Assembly: GCA_041685735.1 (NCBI GenBank)
Contig: JAWLFE010000002.1
Location: 62,001-126,000, forward strand
Direction: 5' to 3'
Length of the DNA: 64,000 nucleotides
From: CSSed11-175R1 sp041685735
Lineage (GTDB): Bacteria > Actinomycetota > Nitriliruptoria > Nitriliruptorales > Nitriliruptoraceae
Shown piece by piece: positions 35,887 to 44,007 of the stretch. The notes beneath the pieces were generated by a model. It had not been told where the DNA came from and did not search any database. It saw only the letters and a list, made by a program, of their open reading frames with translations. The first letter of the stretch is position 1. Every line of letters begins with the position of its first letter. The translations under genes were made by a program, and so were the position numbers.

Positions 35887-36594
35887 CTACTCGCGCTCGG
35901 CCTGGATCCGCTCCGCGCGGAGGAACTCGTCGTAGGCCCGCGGGCCGTTGCGGCGAAGCCGGTCATCGAAGGCGCCCCGGTCCTGATCGCGGTACTCGAT
36001 CTGCTCGCTGAGGTAGGGCGAGATCCCCTGACCCGGTGGGCGACGTCGACCCGCCTCGTACCGCGTGAGGAACGCCTCCACGTTCGCGGCGGAGGTCCAG
36101 TCCGCGCGGTAGATGATGCGTCCGCCGCGCCCGATCACCCAGGTCATGTTGGGCAGCAGTCCGTAGGCGTGGTGCGCCGTTCCCTCCAGGTCATCGACCA
36201 GGATCGGCCGCCGGATGCCGACCTCGTCCCGCAGCAGGCGGGCGTTGGCGAGCTTGTCGTCGAACGTGCGGTGGTGCGCGACGTGCTCGCCCGGGTGGGC
36301 TTCCCGGGTGTAGAGGAAGTACCAGGCCACCTCGGGGTGCCGGGTGGCCGCATCGTCCAGCAGAGGACCCTCCACTGAGCAGTAGGGTCAGGTGAACGAC
36401 CCGAACTCGACCACGACCGTCCGGCGCTTCCAGCGGCTCGACAGGGCCAACGGCTCGTCCGTGTCGAGCACCGTGCCGGCGATCTCCGGGGCCGGCTTGC
36501 CGGCATGGAGCAGGTCGGGCCAGCGGGCGAACTCGCGCTCTTCGGCGCCGGACGCGACGTACCCGTCGAAGGTGGGGTAGTTGTAGTCGCTCAC
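35887..36594 (-). CDS. deiodinase-like selenoprotein with in-frame UGA (Sec69)
   Basis: Thioredoxin-fold redox protein of the iodothyronine-deiodinase family, 235 residues if UGA at 36390-36388 is read as selenocysteine. Around the UGA the sequence is VVVEFGSFT-Sec-PYC, matching the deiodinase FGSxTU motif. Afterwards come YTREAHPGE (the conserved Glu-Ala-His), RPILVDDLEG, YGLLPNMTWVI and GGRIIYRADW, all in the order of that family. Coding continues 166 codons past UGA to TAG. A hairpin suited to a bacterial SECIS lies directly after the UGA. The GTG start at 36594 overlaps the stop of the zinc-finger anti-sigma-like gene (GTGA). The reaction is unknown: bacterial members are probably thiol or peroxide reductases. 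A nonsense pseudogene is the main alternative. Confidence 0.82.
36358..36377 (-). promoter_or_regulatory. candidate bacterial SECIS hairpin
   Basis: In the mRNA, nucleotides 11-30 after the UGA form an 8-bp stem (CAGUGGAG pairing with CUCUGCUG, including two G-U pairs) closed by the tetraloop GGUC. In bacteria SelB binds such a hairpin, and the loop G and U are key. From memory the E. coli fdhF element has the same GGUC loop at nearly the same distance from its UGA. Confidence 0.72.
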
Positions 36595-36857
36595 TGTGGG
36601 TCGTCTCCTCGTGCGCGCTCGGGCCCGACGATGTCCTCGACGGAGGCCACGAGCCGGGTGTAGCCGGCCAGGTCGATATCGGGACGCAGTTCCCGCACGG
36701 CCTCGATCACGCGGCCGAACATGTCCGCTTCGACGCGGCAGCGCGTACAGCTCTCGAGGTGGGCGGCGACGAGTTCGACGTCGTGTTCGCCGAGCTCCCC
36801 GTCGAGGAACGACTGCAGGATACGGTGGACCTGACGGCACCCCAGTCGTTCGCTCAT
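36591..36857 (-). CDS. zinc-finger anti-sigma-factor-like protein
   Basis: 88 aa soluble protein with the zf-HC2 fold of ZAS anti-sigma factors: Cys7 plus HLESCTRC (His33, Cys37, Cys40). ZAS proteins such as RsrA hold a sigma factor until oxidation of these cysteines releases zinc. No sigma gene adjoins it. Its stop codon overlaps the GTG of the selenoprotein candidate, so the two are made together. The partner sigma must be encoded elsewhere, or the domain serves another redox role. ATG 36857 has a weak ribosome site. Confidence 0.75.
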   Translation of the reverse strand: MSERLGCRQVHRILQSFLDGELGEHDVELVAAHLESCTRCRVEADMFGRVIEAVRELRPDIDLAGYTRLVASVEDIVGPERARGDDPQ

Positions 36858-37201
36858 CGTGGATCGGCCAGCAGGTCCTGGTGCCGATCGGTGCGTCCAT
36901 CGGTGGCGGGTGTCGCGGGGACTCGGCTGGCTGGCGGCATCTCCCATACTCCGGATCGCTCTCGGGTCCCTCGGCCGGGTCTCGGCCAGGATCTCTCCGC
37001 AGGAACACGGCACACCCGGCGTTGCTTCCTCCCTCGACCGCACCTGCGATGCGGATCCGCGCGGATCGCCCGGTCTGCCTGGCGGGGGAGTGGACGAGGA
37101 ACACGTCCGGACGGGTTGCATCGACCGGCAGGGCCGATGCGGTCGTGCCGACGGACCAGGTCTGTCCGGACCGTCTGATGATGAGAAGGGGAACCCAGCT
37201 G
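36858..37201. other. intergenic, divergent promoter region
   Basis: 344 bases between the divergent anti-sigma/selenoprotein operon and the Rieske-ThDP gene. I see no recognisable small gene or RNA. In-frame extensions of the neighbouring genes into it are Arg/Pro/Ser-rich and do not look coding. Confidence 0.5.
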
Positions 37202-39196
37202 ATGGCGCAGCCAGCAACCGGCTCACGACCCTCGACCGACACGCCCGAACCGCCGGACGCGCCGGCCGGCTGGCATCGGATCCTCGGACCGGATGAACTC
37301 CCCGAGGGCCGCGTCACCACCGTGACCGTCGACACGCGGAGTTACGCGGTCAGCCACCTCGACGGCACCTACGGCGTGCTCGACAACCGCTGCCCGCACC
37401 AGGGCGGCCCGCTCGGGGAGGGCTCGATCGAGAAGGGCTGGTTGCGCTGCCCCTGGCACGGCTACGACTACTCGCCCTGCAACGGCCAACCCCCACCGCC
37501 CTTCGATGACGCGCCCGCCGCCTACCCCACCGAGGTCCGTGACGACGGCGTCTACGCCCTGCTGCCGGACCCGACGCCGCGCGAGCGCACCGTCTCCGAC
37601 GTGATGGTCGAGACCATGATCGCCTACGGCGTCACCCATGTGTTCGGCATGGTGGGCCACTCGAACCTGGGGCTGGCCGACGCCCTGCGCGAAGCCGAGC
37701 AGCGCGGCGAGCTCACCTACATCGGCATCCGCCACGAAGGCGCCGCGTCGTTCGCCGCCTCGGCCTACGGCAAGCTCACCGGTGGGCTCGCGGCGTGCTT
37801 CGGCATCGCGGGGCCCGGGTCGACGAACCTGCTCACCGGCCTGTACGACGCCGAGGTGGATCGTGCGCCCGTGCTCGCGCTGTCCGGCGGGGTGGCCTCG
37901 AAGGACGCGGGGCGGGGGGCGTTCCAGGACCTGGACCTCGAAGCCGCCTTCGCCGACGTCGCCCGCTACCAGGCCACCCTGCGGCCCGGTTCCGACCACG
38001 CGGAGCTGGTCGCGTTGGCGTGCAAGACGGCCCTGATCGAGCGTGGGGTCGGCCACCTCATCTTCCCCGACGACGTGCAGACCCTGCCCGCCGACGACGC
38101 CGAGCCCGCCGGCCCGACCGGACGCATCGCCGATCGCGCGATCGCCCCGCCGACCGAGGTGCTGGCCGACGCCGTCGAGCGCATCGCCCCCGCCGAGCGC
38201 CCGCTGTTCATCCTGGGCGCCGGCGCGCGCGACGGCATCGACGACATCGTCGCGCTGGCCGAGCAGCTGGGTGCGCCGATGGTCACGACCTTCAAGGCCA
38301 AGGGGCTGATCAGCGACGCCCACCCCCTGGCCGGTGGTGTGCTCGGTCGCTCCGGCACCCCGATCGCGTCGTGGTTCATGAACGAGGCCGACATGATCGT
38401 CGCGTGGGGCGCGTCCTTCTCGAACCACACCGGCATCGCTGCCTACAAGCCGATCGTGCAGGTCGATCGCGACCCGATGGCTCTCGGTCGCTTCCATCCC
38501 GTGGACGTCCCGGTGATGGGCGACGTCGGGGTGACCGCGAGGCAGTTCGCCCACGACCTCGCCGACCGCGCCCAGTGTGTCGATCACCGCCCGGAGATCG
38601 CCGAACGCTGGCGGATCTGGCGCGAGGAGAAGGCCAGCCGCCGCCGCGACGACCGCGGACAGGGCGTCAACGCCGCCGTCGTGTTCGACGCGTTGCAGCG
38701 GCACGTGCCCGACGACGCCGTGCTGTGCGTCGACGTCGGCAACAACACCTACTCCTTCGGCCGCTACTTCGAGGTGGCGGCGCAGTCGGTGCTGATGTCG
38801 GGCTACCTCGGCTCCATCGGGTTCGGTTTGCCCGCCGCGCTCGGGGCGGCTGCGGCCGTCGGCGACACCCGTGAGGTCGTCGTGATCTCCGGTGACGGCG
38901 GCTTCGGCCAGTACGCGATGGAACTCACCACCGCCGTCAAGCACGACCTGCCGATCCGTCACATCCTGCTGGACAACGGCGAGCTCGGCAAGATCTCCAA
39001 GGAGCAGCGCGCCGGTGAGTGGCAGGTGTGGCAGACCTCCCTGGTCAACCCCGACTTCGCCGCCTTCGCCGAGCTCTGCGGGGCGTTCGGGACCAGGGTC
39101 GACACCGCCGAGCAGCTCGACGATGCACTGACGGCCGCCTTCGCCCACGACGGACCCGCGCTCGTGCACGTCCGTTCGGATGCCCTGCTTGTCTGA
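37202..39196 (+). CDS. Rieske domain fused to a ThDP-dependent (pyruvate-oxidase-like) enzyme
   Basis: 664 aa. Residues 20-120 form a Rieske [2Fe-2S] domain with both ligand pairs, CPHQGGP and CPWHGYDY. Residues 130-664 have the three-domain layout of acetolactate synthase/pyruvate oxidase: the conserved Glu in GIRHEGAASFAASAYGKLTG, a central domain and the ThDP-binding SGDGGFGQYAMELTTAVKH with downstream NN-like LLDNGELGKIS. ATG at 37202 follows AAGGGG. The fused Rieske centre could pass electrons from the ThDP adduct to an acceptor. Substrate is unknown; a 2-oxo acid is likely. It probably shares an operon with the next gene. Confidence 0.87.
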   Translation: MAQPATGSRPSTDTPEPPDAPAGWHRILGPDELPEGRVTTVTVDTRSYAVSHLDGTYGVLDNRCPHQGGPLGEGSIEKGWLRCPWHGYDYSPCNGQPPPPFDDAPAAYPTEVRDDGVYALLPDPTPRERTVSDVMVETMIAYGVTHVFGMVGHSNLGLADALREAEQRGELTYIGIRHEGAASFAASAYGKLTGGLAACFGIAGPGSTNLLTGLYDAEVDRAPVLALSGGVASKDAGRGAFQDLDLEAAFADVARYQATLRPGSDHAELVALACKTALIERGVGHLIFPDDVQTLPADDAEPAGPTGRIADRAIAPPTEVLADAVERIAPAERPLFILGAGARDGIDDIVALAEQLGAPMVTTFKAKGLISDAHPLAGGVLGRSGTPIASWFMNEADMIVAWGASFSNHTGIAAYKPIVQVDRDPMALGRFHPVDVPVMGDVGVTARQFAHDLADRAQCVDHRPEIAERWRIWREEKASRRRDDRGQGVNAAVVFDALQRHVPDDAVLCVDVGNNTYSFGRYFEVAAQSVLMSGYLGSIGFGLPAALGAAAAVGDTREVVVISGDGGFGQYAMELTTAVKHDLPIRHILLDNGELGKISKEQRAGEWQVWQTSLVNPDFAAFAELCGAFGTRVDTAEQLDDALTAAFAHDGPALVHVRSDALLV

Positions 39197-39227
39197 CCCG
39201 CAACCGCCCTCGACGAGGAGCACCACC

Positions 39228-39995
39228 ATGCAACCCGCACAGGAAGACGTCTCCATGCTCTCCCCGGTCCCGGACGACGATCGGCTGGCCGCCACCCGGC
39301 TCAGCTGGCACGTGCTGGCCGGACACGTCCTGGCCGAGGAGCGATGGCGGCGGGCCGGACGGATCGGGTTGTACCCGCGCGCGGATGGCCTGCGCACGCC
39401 GGCGGATGAGCCCGACGGCATCGACCTGGTCGGTGGTCGTCTGCTCCTGCGGCGTGACGGTCGGACCCACGAGGCTCCGGTGACCACGCTGCGCGACGCG
39501 CGGCGGGTGATCCTCGGGACCGATGAGGACCGCACCCGCTGGGCGGAGGAACTACCCATCCACGACCCGCCACCGCAGGTCCCCGCCGACAGCAGCCTGG
39601 AGGTCGATCCGGAGGTCGCCTTCTGGCTTGGTGCATGGTTCCAGCTGGGGGAGCGGGTCCTGGAGCGCCTGGCGGCGGACGGCGCATCGGTCGACGCCAG
39701 CGAGCCGACCCTGTGGCCGGAGCACCTCGATATCGCCATCGAGGTCCTCCCGGAGGACCGCCGCGCCTCCTACGGCCTGTCGCCCGGTGACGACGGCGTG
39801 CCCGAGCCCTACGCCTACGTCGCCGTGTGGTACCCGGACCGTGTCGGCGGGTTGGATGACCCGCTGTGGAACGGCGGGTCGTTCCCCGGTGCGCTGCTCA
39901 CCGCTCGCGAGCTCGCGGAGACCGACGACCCGGGCGCACACCTGCTGCACTGGTTCCGTGAGCGGCGCGACCTGCTCGCGGCATCGGGGACATGA
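39228..39995 (+). CDS. uncharacterised protein
   Basis: 255 aa, soluble, acidic, family not recognised. It begins 31 bases after the Rieske-ThDP gene with a GAGGAG site before ATG 39228. Features are WHVLAGHVLAEERWRRAGRIGLYPR near the start and repeated Trp/Pro-rich motifs such as WLGAWFQLGERVLERLA and YVAVWYPDRVGG later. No signal peptide or membrane segment. Its stop overlaps the ATG of the hydrate-epimerase remnant (ATGA). Position suggests a role linked to the Rieske-ThDP enzyme. Confidence 0.7.
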   Translation: MQPAQEDVSMLSPVPDDDRLAATRLSWHVLAGHVLAEERWRRAGRIGLYPRADGLRTPADEPDGIDLVGGRLLLRRDGRTHEAPVTTLRDARRVILGTDEDRTRWAEELPIHDPPPQVPADSSLEVDPEVAFWLGAWFQLGERVLERLAADGASVDASEPTLWPEHLDIAIEVLPEDRRASYGLSPGDDGVPEPYAYVAVWYPDRVGGLDDPLWNGGSFPGALLTARELAETDDPGAHLLHWFRERRDLLAASGT

Positions 39996-40254
39996 GCATC
40001 GCAGGGCTCGACCCCGGAGGGCCGGTGGCCCTCCCGGCGGTCACCGCCGCGCAGATGGCGGAGGTCGACCGGATCATGGTCGAGGACCTCGGCATCGCGC
40101 TGGTGCAGATGATGGAGAACGCGGGGCGGCGCAGGTCGGCGAGCTGTTCGTGGCCGACATCTCCGTGCGACCGTCGGTGTACGCCTCGCTCGGGATCGTG
40201 ATCGACCCGCCCTTCCGTGATGCCGGCATCCGACGGACGACGATCGCAGCCTGA
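39992..40254 (+). pseudogene. NAD(P)H-hydrate epimerase (YjeF_N) with internal deletion
   Basis: The N-terminal part is typical of YjeF/NnrE: VTAAQMAEVDRIMVEDLGIA, then LVQMMENAGR. The C-terminal part in another frame is the family end, QVGELFVADISVRPSVYASLG. The roughly 150 residues between, which hold the Rossmann core, are gone; the parts join within the GGGGCGGCGCAGG near 40125-40140. The start ATG overlaps the upstream stop. Such an enzyme would repair hydrated NAD(P)H. It cannot function as drawn. Confidence 0.72.
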
Positions 40255-40287
40255 CCGGTCGCCGTCCTCGATCTCCCTCTCCACCGA

Positions 40288-40773
40288 TCACCCGCTCCGG
40301 GGGACCTCGAGGGTGATGGTCTCGCCGCCCCAGCCGTGCTCCAGGTCGCGTCCTTCGACGATGATGGTGTCCACGTCGTCGGGGATCTGCAGGTCGGTCA
40401 GCGCCCGGGTGAAGGGCTGCTCGTTGGCGTGGTCGTGCAGCAGGACCCGGACGCCCAGTTCCTCACCATCGGGGGTCAGGGCGCGGAACGCATCGGCGTA
40501 GCGCTCCGGCGTGTCGTAGGGCGAGGACAGCGTGGCGGACAGCCGCCAGGTGTCCCCGGCCGGTTCGAGTTCGGCGTCGATCACGTCCGGGAACCGCTGC
40601 CCGGTTGGAGCGTCCTGCGGTGCGGGCGCGTCGTCCTCAGCGAGGTCGTCGCCGGCGACCTGGTCGTCCGGAGTGTCCGCCGGATCGCCGGTCGGGTCGC
40701 CATCAGCGCACGCGGTCAGGACGAGCAGGCCCGTCAGGACGGCGACGAGGATCGTGCGTCGTCGGGATCGCAC
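40288..40773 (-). CDS. lipoprotein, uncharacterised
   Basis: About 161 aa. The signal peptide ends in the lipobox LTAC (near residue 21), followed by a long Asp/Pro/Glu-rich linker and a small beta-rich domain of about 100 residues (VIDAELEPAGDTWRLSATLS, then VLLHDHANEQPFTRALTDLQ). GTG at 40773 follows AGGGAGCC. Its first 40 bases overlap the 3' end of the Sir2 gene on the same strand, so the two are probably one transcript. Function is unknown. Confidence 0.72.
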   Translation of the reverse strand: MRSRRRTILVAVLTGLLVLTACADGDPTGDPADTPDDQVAGDDLAEDDAPAPQDAPTGQRFPDVIDAELEPAGDTWRLSATLSSPYDTPERYADAFRALTPDGEELGVRVLLHDHANEQPFTRALTDLQIPDDVDTIIVEGRDLEHGWGGETITLEVPRSG

Positions 40774-41735
40774 CGGGGCTCCCTGTGCTCGGGGACGGGT
40801 GGCGGTTCGGCTCGCCGACGGTACCGAGGGTCGTCCACCAGGGAGGCCGCCACCGGCGGGAGGACCTCGGCGAGCGGCGCGTCGATCCGCAGCGACGCCA
40901 GGTGATCGGCGCGGGTCACGCCGCGGGTGACGATGGCGATCGGCAGACCGCGGCGCGCGGCGGCGGTCGCGAACCGGTAGCCGGAGCCGACCATCAGCGA
41001 GGAGCCGAGCACGACCAGGGACCGGGACCGATCGAGCCACGCCAACGCCGTGCGGAACCGTTCCCGGGGGACGTGCTCGCCGAAGTAGACGACATCCGGC
41101 TTGAGGACCCCGCCACAGGCGCGGCACGCGACCAGACGGAACCCGGTGGTGTCATCCAGCGCGACGTCGCCGTCGGGACGCAGCTGCCCGGTTGCCGCGG
41201 CGACCTGGTCGCGGTACCCCGGGTTGACCGCATCCAGGCGCAGGCCGACCTCCAACCGGGGCCGGCGGACCCCGCACGTCAGGCACGCGACCCGGTCCAG
41301 TCGGCCGTGGAGGTCGATCACCTCCGGGCTTCCGGCTGCGGAGTGCAACCCGTCGACGTTCTGGGTCACCACCCCGGTCAGGTGCCCCGCGCGGCCCAGG
41401 GCAGCGACGGCGAGGTGGCTCGGGTTCGGCCGCGCCGCGGCGAAGCGGGCCCACCCGACGTGGCTGCGCGCCCAGTACCGCTGCCGATCGGCTTCGGAGC
41501 CGACGAAACGCTGGTAGGTCATCGGCGCGGCGTTGTGGGCGGTCCCGTCCGGCCCCCGGTAGTCGGGGATCCCGGAGTCGGTCGAGATGCCTGCACCCGT
41601 CACGACGAGCACGCGGCCGTCGGCGACGAGGCCGGTCAGCTGCTCGAGGTCGGCGGCGCGGACGGAGGTGGCGGCGGCGCGGACGGAGGTGGCTGCGGTG
41701 CGGACGGAGGTGGCTGCGGTGCGGACGATGGGCAT
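40734..41735 (-). CDS. Sir2-family NAD-dependent protein deacylase
   Basis: 333 aa. The NAD-binding GAGISTDSGIPDYRG, catalytic His in TQNVDGLHSAAG and IDLHGRL, zinc cysteines CLTC and CRAC, and GSSLMVGSG are all present. Removes acyl groups from lysine using NAD. The N-terminus before the Sir2 fold is built of repeated VRTAATS/VRAAATS units encoded by 21-base tandem repeats. ATG at 41735 is chosen because the repeats then start in frame; a start after them is possible. Confidence 0.9.
   Translation of the reverse strand: MPIVRTAATSVRTAATSVRAAATSVRAADLEQLTGLVADGRVLVVTGAGISTDSGIPDYRGPDGTAHNAAPMTYQRFVGSEADRQRYWARSHVGWARFAAARPNPSHLAVAALGRAGHLTGVVTQNVDGLHSAAGSPEVIDLHGRLDRVACLTCGVRRPRLEVGLRLDAVNPGYRDQVAAATGQLRPDGDVALDDTTGFRLVACRACGGVLKPDVVYFGEHVPRERFRTALAWLDRSRSLVVLGSSLMVGSGYRFATAAARRGLPIAIVTRGVTRADHLASLRIDAPLAEVLPPVAASLVDDPRYRRRAEPPPVPEHREPRCDPDDARSSSPS
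41658..41720 (-). repeat. 21-base tandem repeat at Sir2 N-terminus
   Basis: Three adjacent 21-base units (41658-41678, 41679-41699, 41700-41720); the last two are identical. Each encodes VR(T/A)AATS. The copy number could vary by slippage without changing the frame. Confidence 0.85.
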
Positions 41736-41848
41736 GGTCCGTGAGGGTACGGCAGCGTCTACGCTGCGCCGCGGCTCGCACAGACCGGAGGCAGCATCCG
41801 CGCACGTCGCTCGATCCTCAGGCCTGCCCGGCACCTGGCGGGCTGCCG

Positions 41849-42409
41849 ATGAGTTCGTCCGCGGTCGACCCGGTCCTGTACGCCCTGGTGGGGTCCGCGC
41901 AGGAGACCACCGGCGCGACGGCCGGGCTGCTGCTGGAGCGGCAGCACGACGACCTCATCGTGGTAGCGGCGGTGGGGGACCGGGTCGAGCACCTACGTGG
42001 TGCGGTCGTCCCCGGGGACGGAGGCGTTGCGGCCTACGTGCTGGCGTCGGGCCAGCCGCTCGCGCTGACCGTCCGCCCCGGCGACCCGCGGCTGCGCGAA
42101 GGGGTCATGGCGCTGCTGGACCAACCGCCGTCGGCGGTGCTCGGTGTCCCCTGCGCGAGCGACGAGGATGCGGTCGGTGCGCTGCTGCTGCTCGACAAGC
42201 CGGCGGGCCAGTTCACCTTCGACGACGTCGAACTCGCGACGCTGCTCGCCGGCATCGCCGGGGTGGCGATCGTGCAGGCGGGTCCAGCTTCGCTCCAGGT
42301 ACCCGACCCTGCCGAGCTGGCCAGCGGCCTCGAACGGCTCGCCCGGGCCGACCCCGCCCGGTACGCGATGGTCGCCACCATCGTCGAGGCGCTGCTCGCC
42401 CGTGGGTGA
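41849..42409 (+). CDS. GAF-domain protein
   Basis: 186 aa. A single GAF fold (ATAGLLLERQHDDLIVVAAVGDR, VLGVPCASDEDAVGALLLLD) with a short helical C-terminus and no output domain. ATG 41849 is the first in-frame start with coding character. Its stop overlaps the GTG of the following subtilase-like gene, so the two are co-translated. It probably senses a ligand and modulates that partner; inference only. Confidence 0.75.
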   Translation: MSSSAVDPVLYALVGSAQETTGATAGLLLERQHDDLIVVAAVGDRVEHLRGAVVPGDGGVAAYVLASGQPLALTVRPGDPRLREGVMALLDQPPSAVLGVPCASDEDAVGALLLLDKPAGQFTFDDVELATLLAGIAGVAIVQAGPASLQVPDPAELASGLERLARADPARYAMVATIVEALLARG

Positions 42410-43493
42410 CCAGCGTCCGCTGCCGGCCTTCTCCCGGGAGTCGCAGGTGCTGCGGCTCCCCGGCGTCGACAACCTCGAAGACCTCTCGCCGGAGTGGGCC
42501 TGGGGCGGATCGACGGGGGCCGGTGTCCGCGTTGCCGTGATCGACAGCGGGATCGAAGCCGACCATCCGGACCTCGAGGGCTGCGTCGATGTCGACGCGG
42601 GCGTCCACGTCCGCGTCGGCGCGGACGGCGATCTCGTGGAGACGACCGGCTACCACCACGACAGCTTCGGTCATGGCACCGCCTGTGCCGGGATCATCCA
42701 CGGGCTGGCTCCCGAGGCGCGTCTCACCAGCGTCAAGGTCCTCGGTGTCGGGCTGGCGGGTCAGGCGGCGGCGTTCCTGCGGGGGCTCGCCTGGGCGGTC
42801 GACGAGGGTTTCGACGTCATCAACCTGTCGCTCGGTACCACCCGGAGGGACTGGGCGCTGCCGTTCCACGAGATCTGCGACCGCGCGTACTTCCAGAACG
42901 CGTTCATCGTCACCGCTGCGAACAACGTCCAACGGGCCAGCTATCCCTCACTGTTCGCCGCCGTTGCCAGCGTGGCGTGCAACCTGTCGGATGATCCGTA
43001 CCGCTTCCACTTCAACCCAGAACCGCCGACCGAGTTCCTGGCACCCGGCGTCGACATCGAGGTGGCGTGGAAGGGCGGCGGGCGCCTGGTGGCGACCGGC
43101 AACTCCTACGCGGCCCCGCACCTGGCGGGGATCGCGGCGCTGGTGCGCTCGAAGCACTCCCGGCTCCGGCCGTTCCAGGTGAAGACCGCGTTGTGGGCCT
43201 GCGCCGCCAACGTGGTGGATGCCCGCCAGCGGGCGGGCCGGTTCGGGCAGAGCACGCAGCGCATGACCTCCAGCCGGGCGACCGCCGCGTTCCGGGCGGC
43301 TGACGTGCGGTCACCGACGGAACGGTCCCCACGGCCCGATCGCCGGCCGCCACCTCCGCCGGTCGACCGGCAGCCGTCCGATCAGGTGTCTCGGACCGAT
43401 CCCGTGCCCCGGGCCGATCCCGTGCCCCGGACCGATCCCGTGCCCCGAGCTGATCCGCGGCCACCGCCACCGCGTCGACCATGGGCCACCTGA
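42402..43493 (+). CDS. S8 subtilisin-like serine protease, cytosolic by sequence
   Basis: 363 aa. Catalytic triad visible: Asp in VAVIDSGIEADHPDLEG, His in DSFGHGTACAGI and Ser in TGNSYAAPHLAGIAAL (the usual GTSMA is GNSYA here). No signal peptide or propeptide, so it is probably intracellular, like intracellular subtilisins or protease partners of sensor systems. A Pro-rich tail repeats the unit DPVPR(A/T). The GTG start at 42402 lies within the end of the GAF gene. A GAF-controlled proteolysis module is plausible. Confidence 0.82.
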   Translation: MGDQRPLPAFSRESQVLRLPGVDNLEDLSPEWAWGGSTGAGVRVAVIDSGIEADHPDLEGCVDVDAGVHVRVGADGDLVETTGYHHDSFGHGTACAGIIHGLAPEARLTSVKVLGVGLAGQAAAFLRGLAWAVDEGFDVINLSLGTTRRDWALPFHEICDRAYFQNAFIVTAANNVQRASYPSLFAAVASVACNLSDDPYRFHFNPEPPTEFLAPGVDIEVAWKGGGRLVATGNSYAAPHLAGIAALVRSKHSRLRPFQVKTALWACAANVVDARQRAGRFGQSTQRMTSSRATAAFRAADVRSPTERSPRPDRRPPPPPVDRQPSDQVSRTDPVPRADPVPRTDPVPRADPRPPPPRRPWAT

Positions 43494-43524
43494 GCGCGGC
43501 GCCACATCCGGTGACCTGGACGGG

Positions 43525-44007
43525 TCAGTCGCCGGCGGGGATGTCCAGCATGTAGGCGTCCATCAGCAGGTCGGTGCCCGCATGCCGGTGCGAGCTGATC
43601 TTCGCGGCCAGTCGTCGGGCGTCGAGGAGCAGCTCACCGAACGCGCGGCCGCTCGAACCGACATCGGATCCCTCGTCGCGGAGTGCGGTGGCGTGCTCCA
43701 GGAGTCGTGTGTGGTCGTCGCGCAGCTTGTCGACCCGCGCGGCGAACCAGGGGGCGTCGGACAGGATCTGGGCCAGCAGCCCGTCCGGTGCATCGGCTTC
43801 ACGGATGTGCTGCTCGAACGCCTCGTGCAGCGAGCCGAGTGCGGCCACGAAGCGGTCCCGGTCGGGGTCGTCGTCGGATGCCAACTCGTCGAGGGCGTCG
43901 TCGAGCTCGACCACCGCGGCGTGCAGTGCCTGGCGCCGCGCCGCGTAGGCCGCCGCTTCGGCTTCGTCGATGGGGAGACGGTCCTGGCCTCGTGCCTCGG
44001 TCATCAT
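43525..44007 (-). CDS. hemerythrin-like HHE-domain protein
   Basis: 160 aa, mostly helical. The HHE pattern is readable in LHEAFEQHIREADAPDGL and in the later DKLRDDHTRLLEHATALRD and HRHAGTDLLMDAYMLD. These helices can hold a di-iron centre that binds oxygen or senses redox state. I chose the ATG at 44007 near a GAGGG site; a second ATG follows directly. It is convergent with the subtilase gene and divergent from the sulfonate transporter. Confidence 0.75.
   Translation of the reverse strand: MMTEARGQDRLPIDEAEAAAYAARRQALHAAVVELDDALDELASDDDPDRDRFVAALGSLHEAFEQHIREADAPDGLLAQILSDAPWFAARVDKLRDDHTRLLEHATALRDEGSDVGSSGRAFGELLLDARRLAAKISSHRHAGTDLLMDAYMLDIPAGD

Noticed and set aside
36388..36390. UGA in the deiodinase-like gene as a plain stop codon, with a separate downstream gene starting at GTG 36375
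   Set aside because: The downstream part would begin after the redox motif and lack its first strand and catalytic residue. Conserved family blocks continue across the UGA in one frame, and the SECIS-like hairpin is in place. Kept as alternative, not as call.
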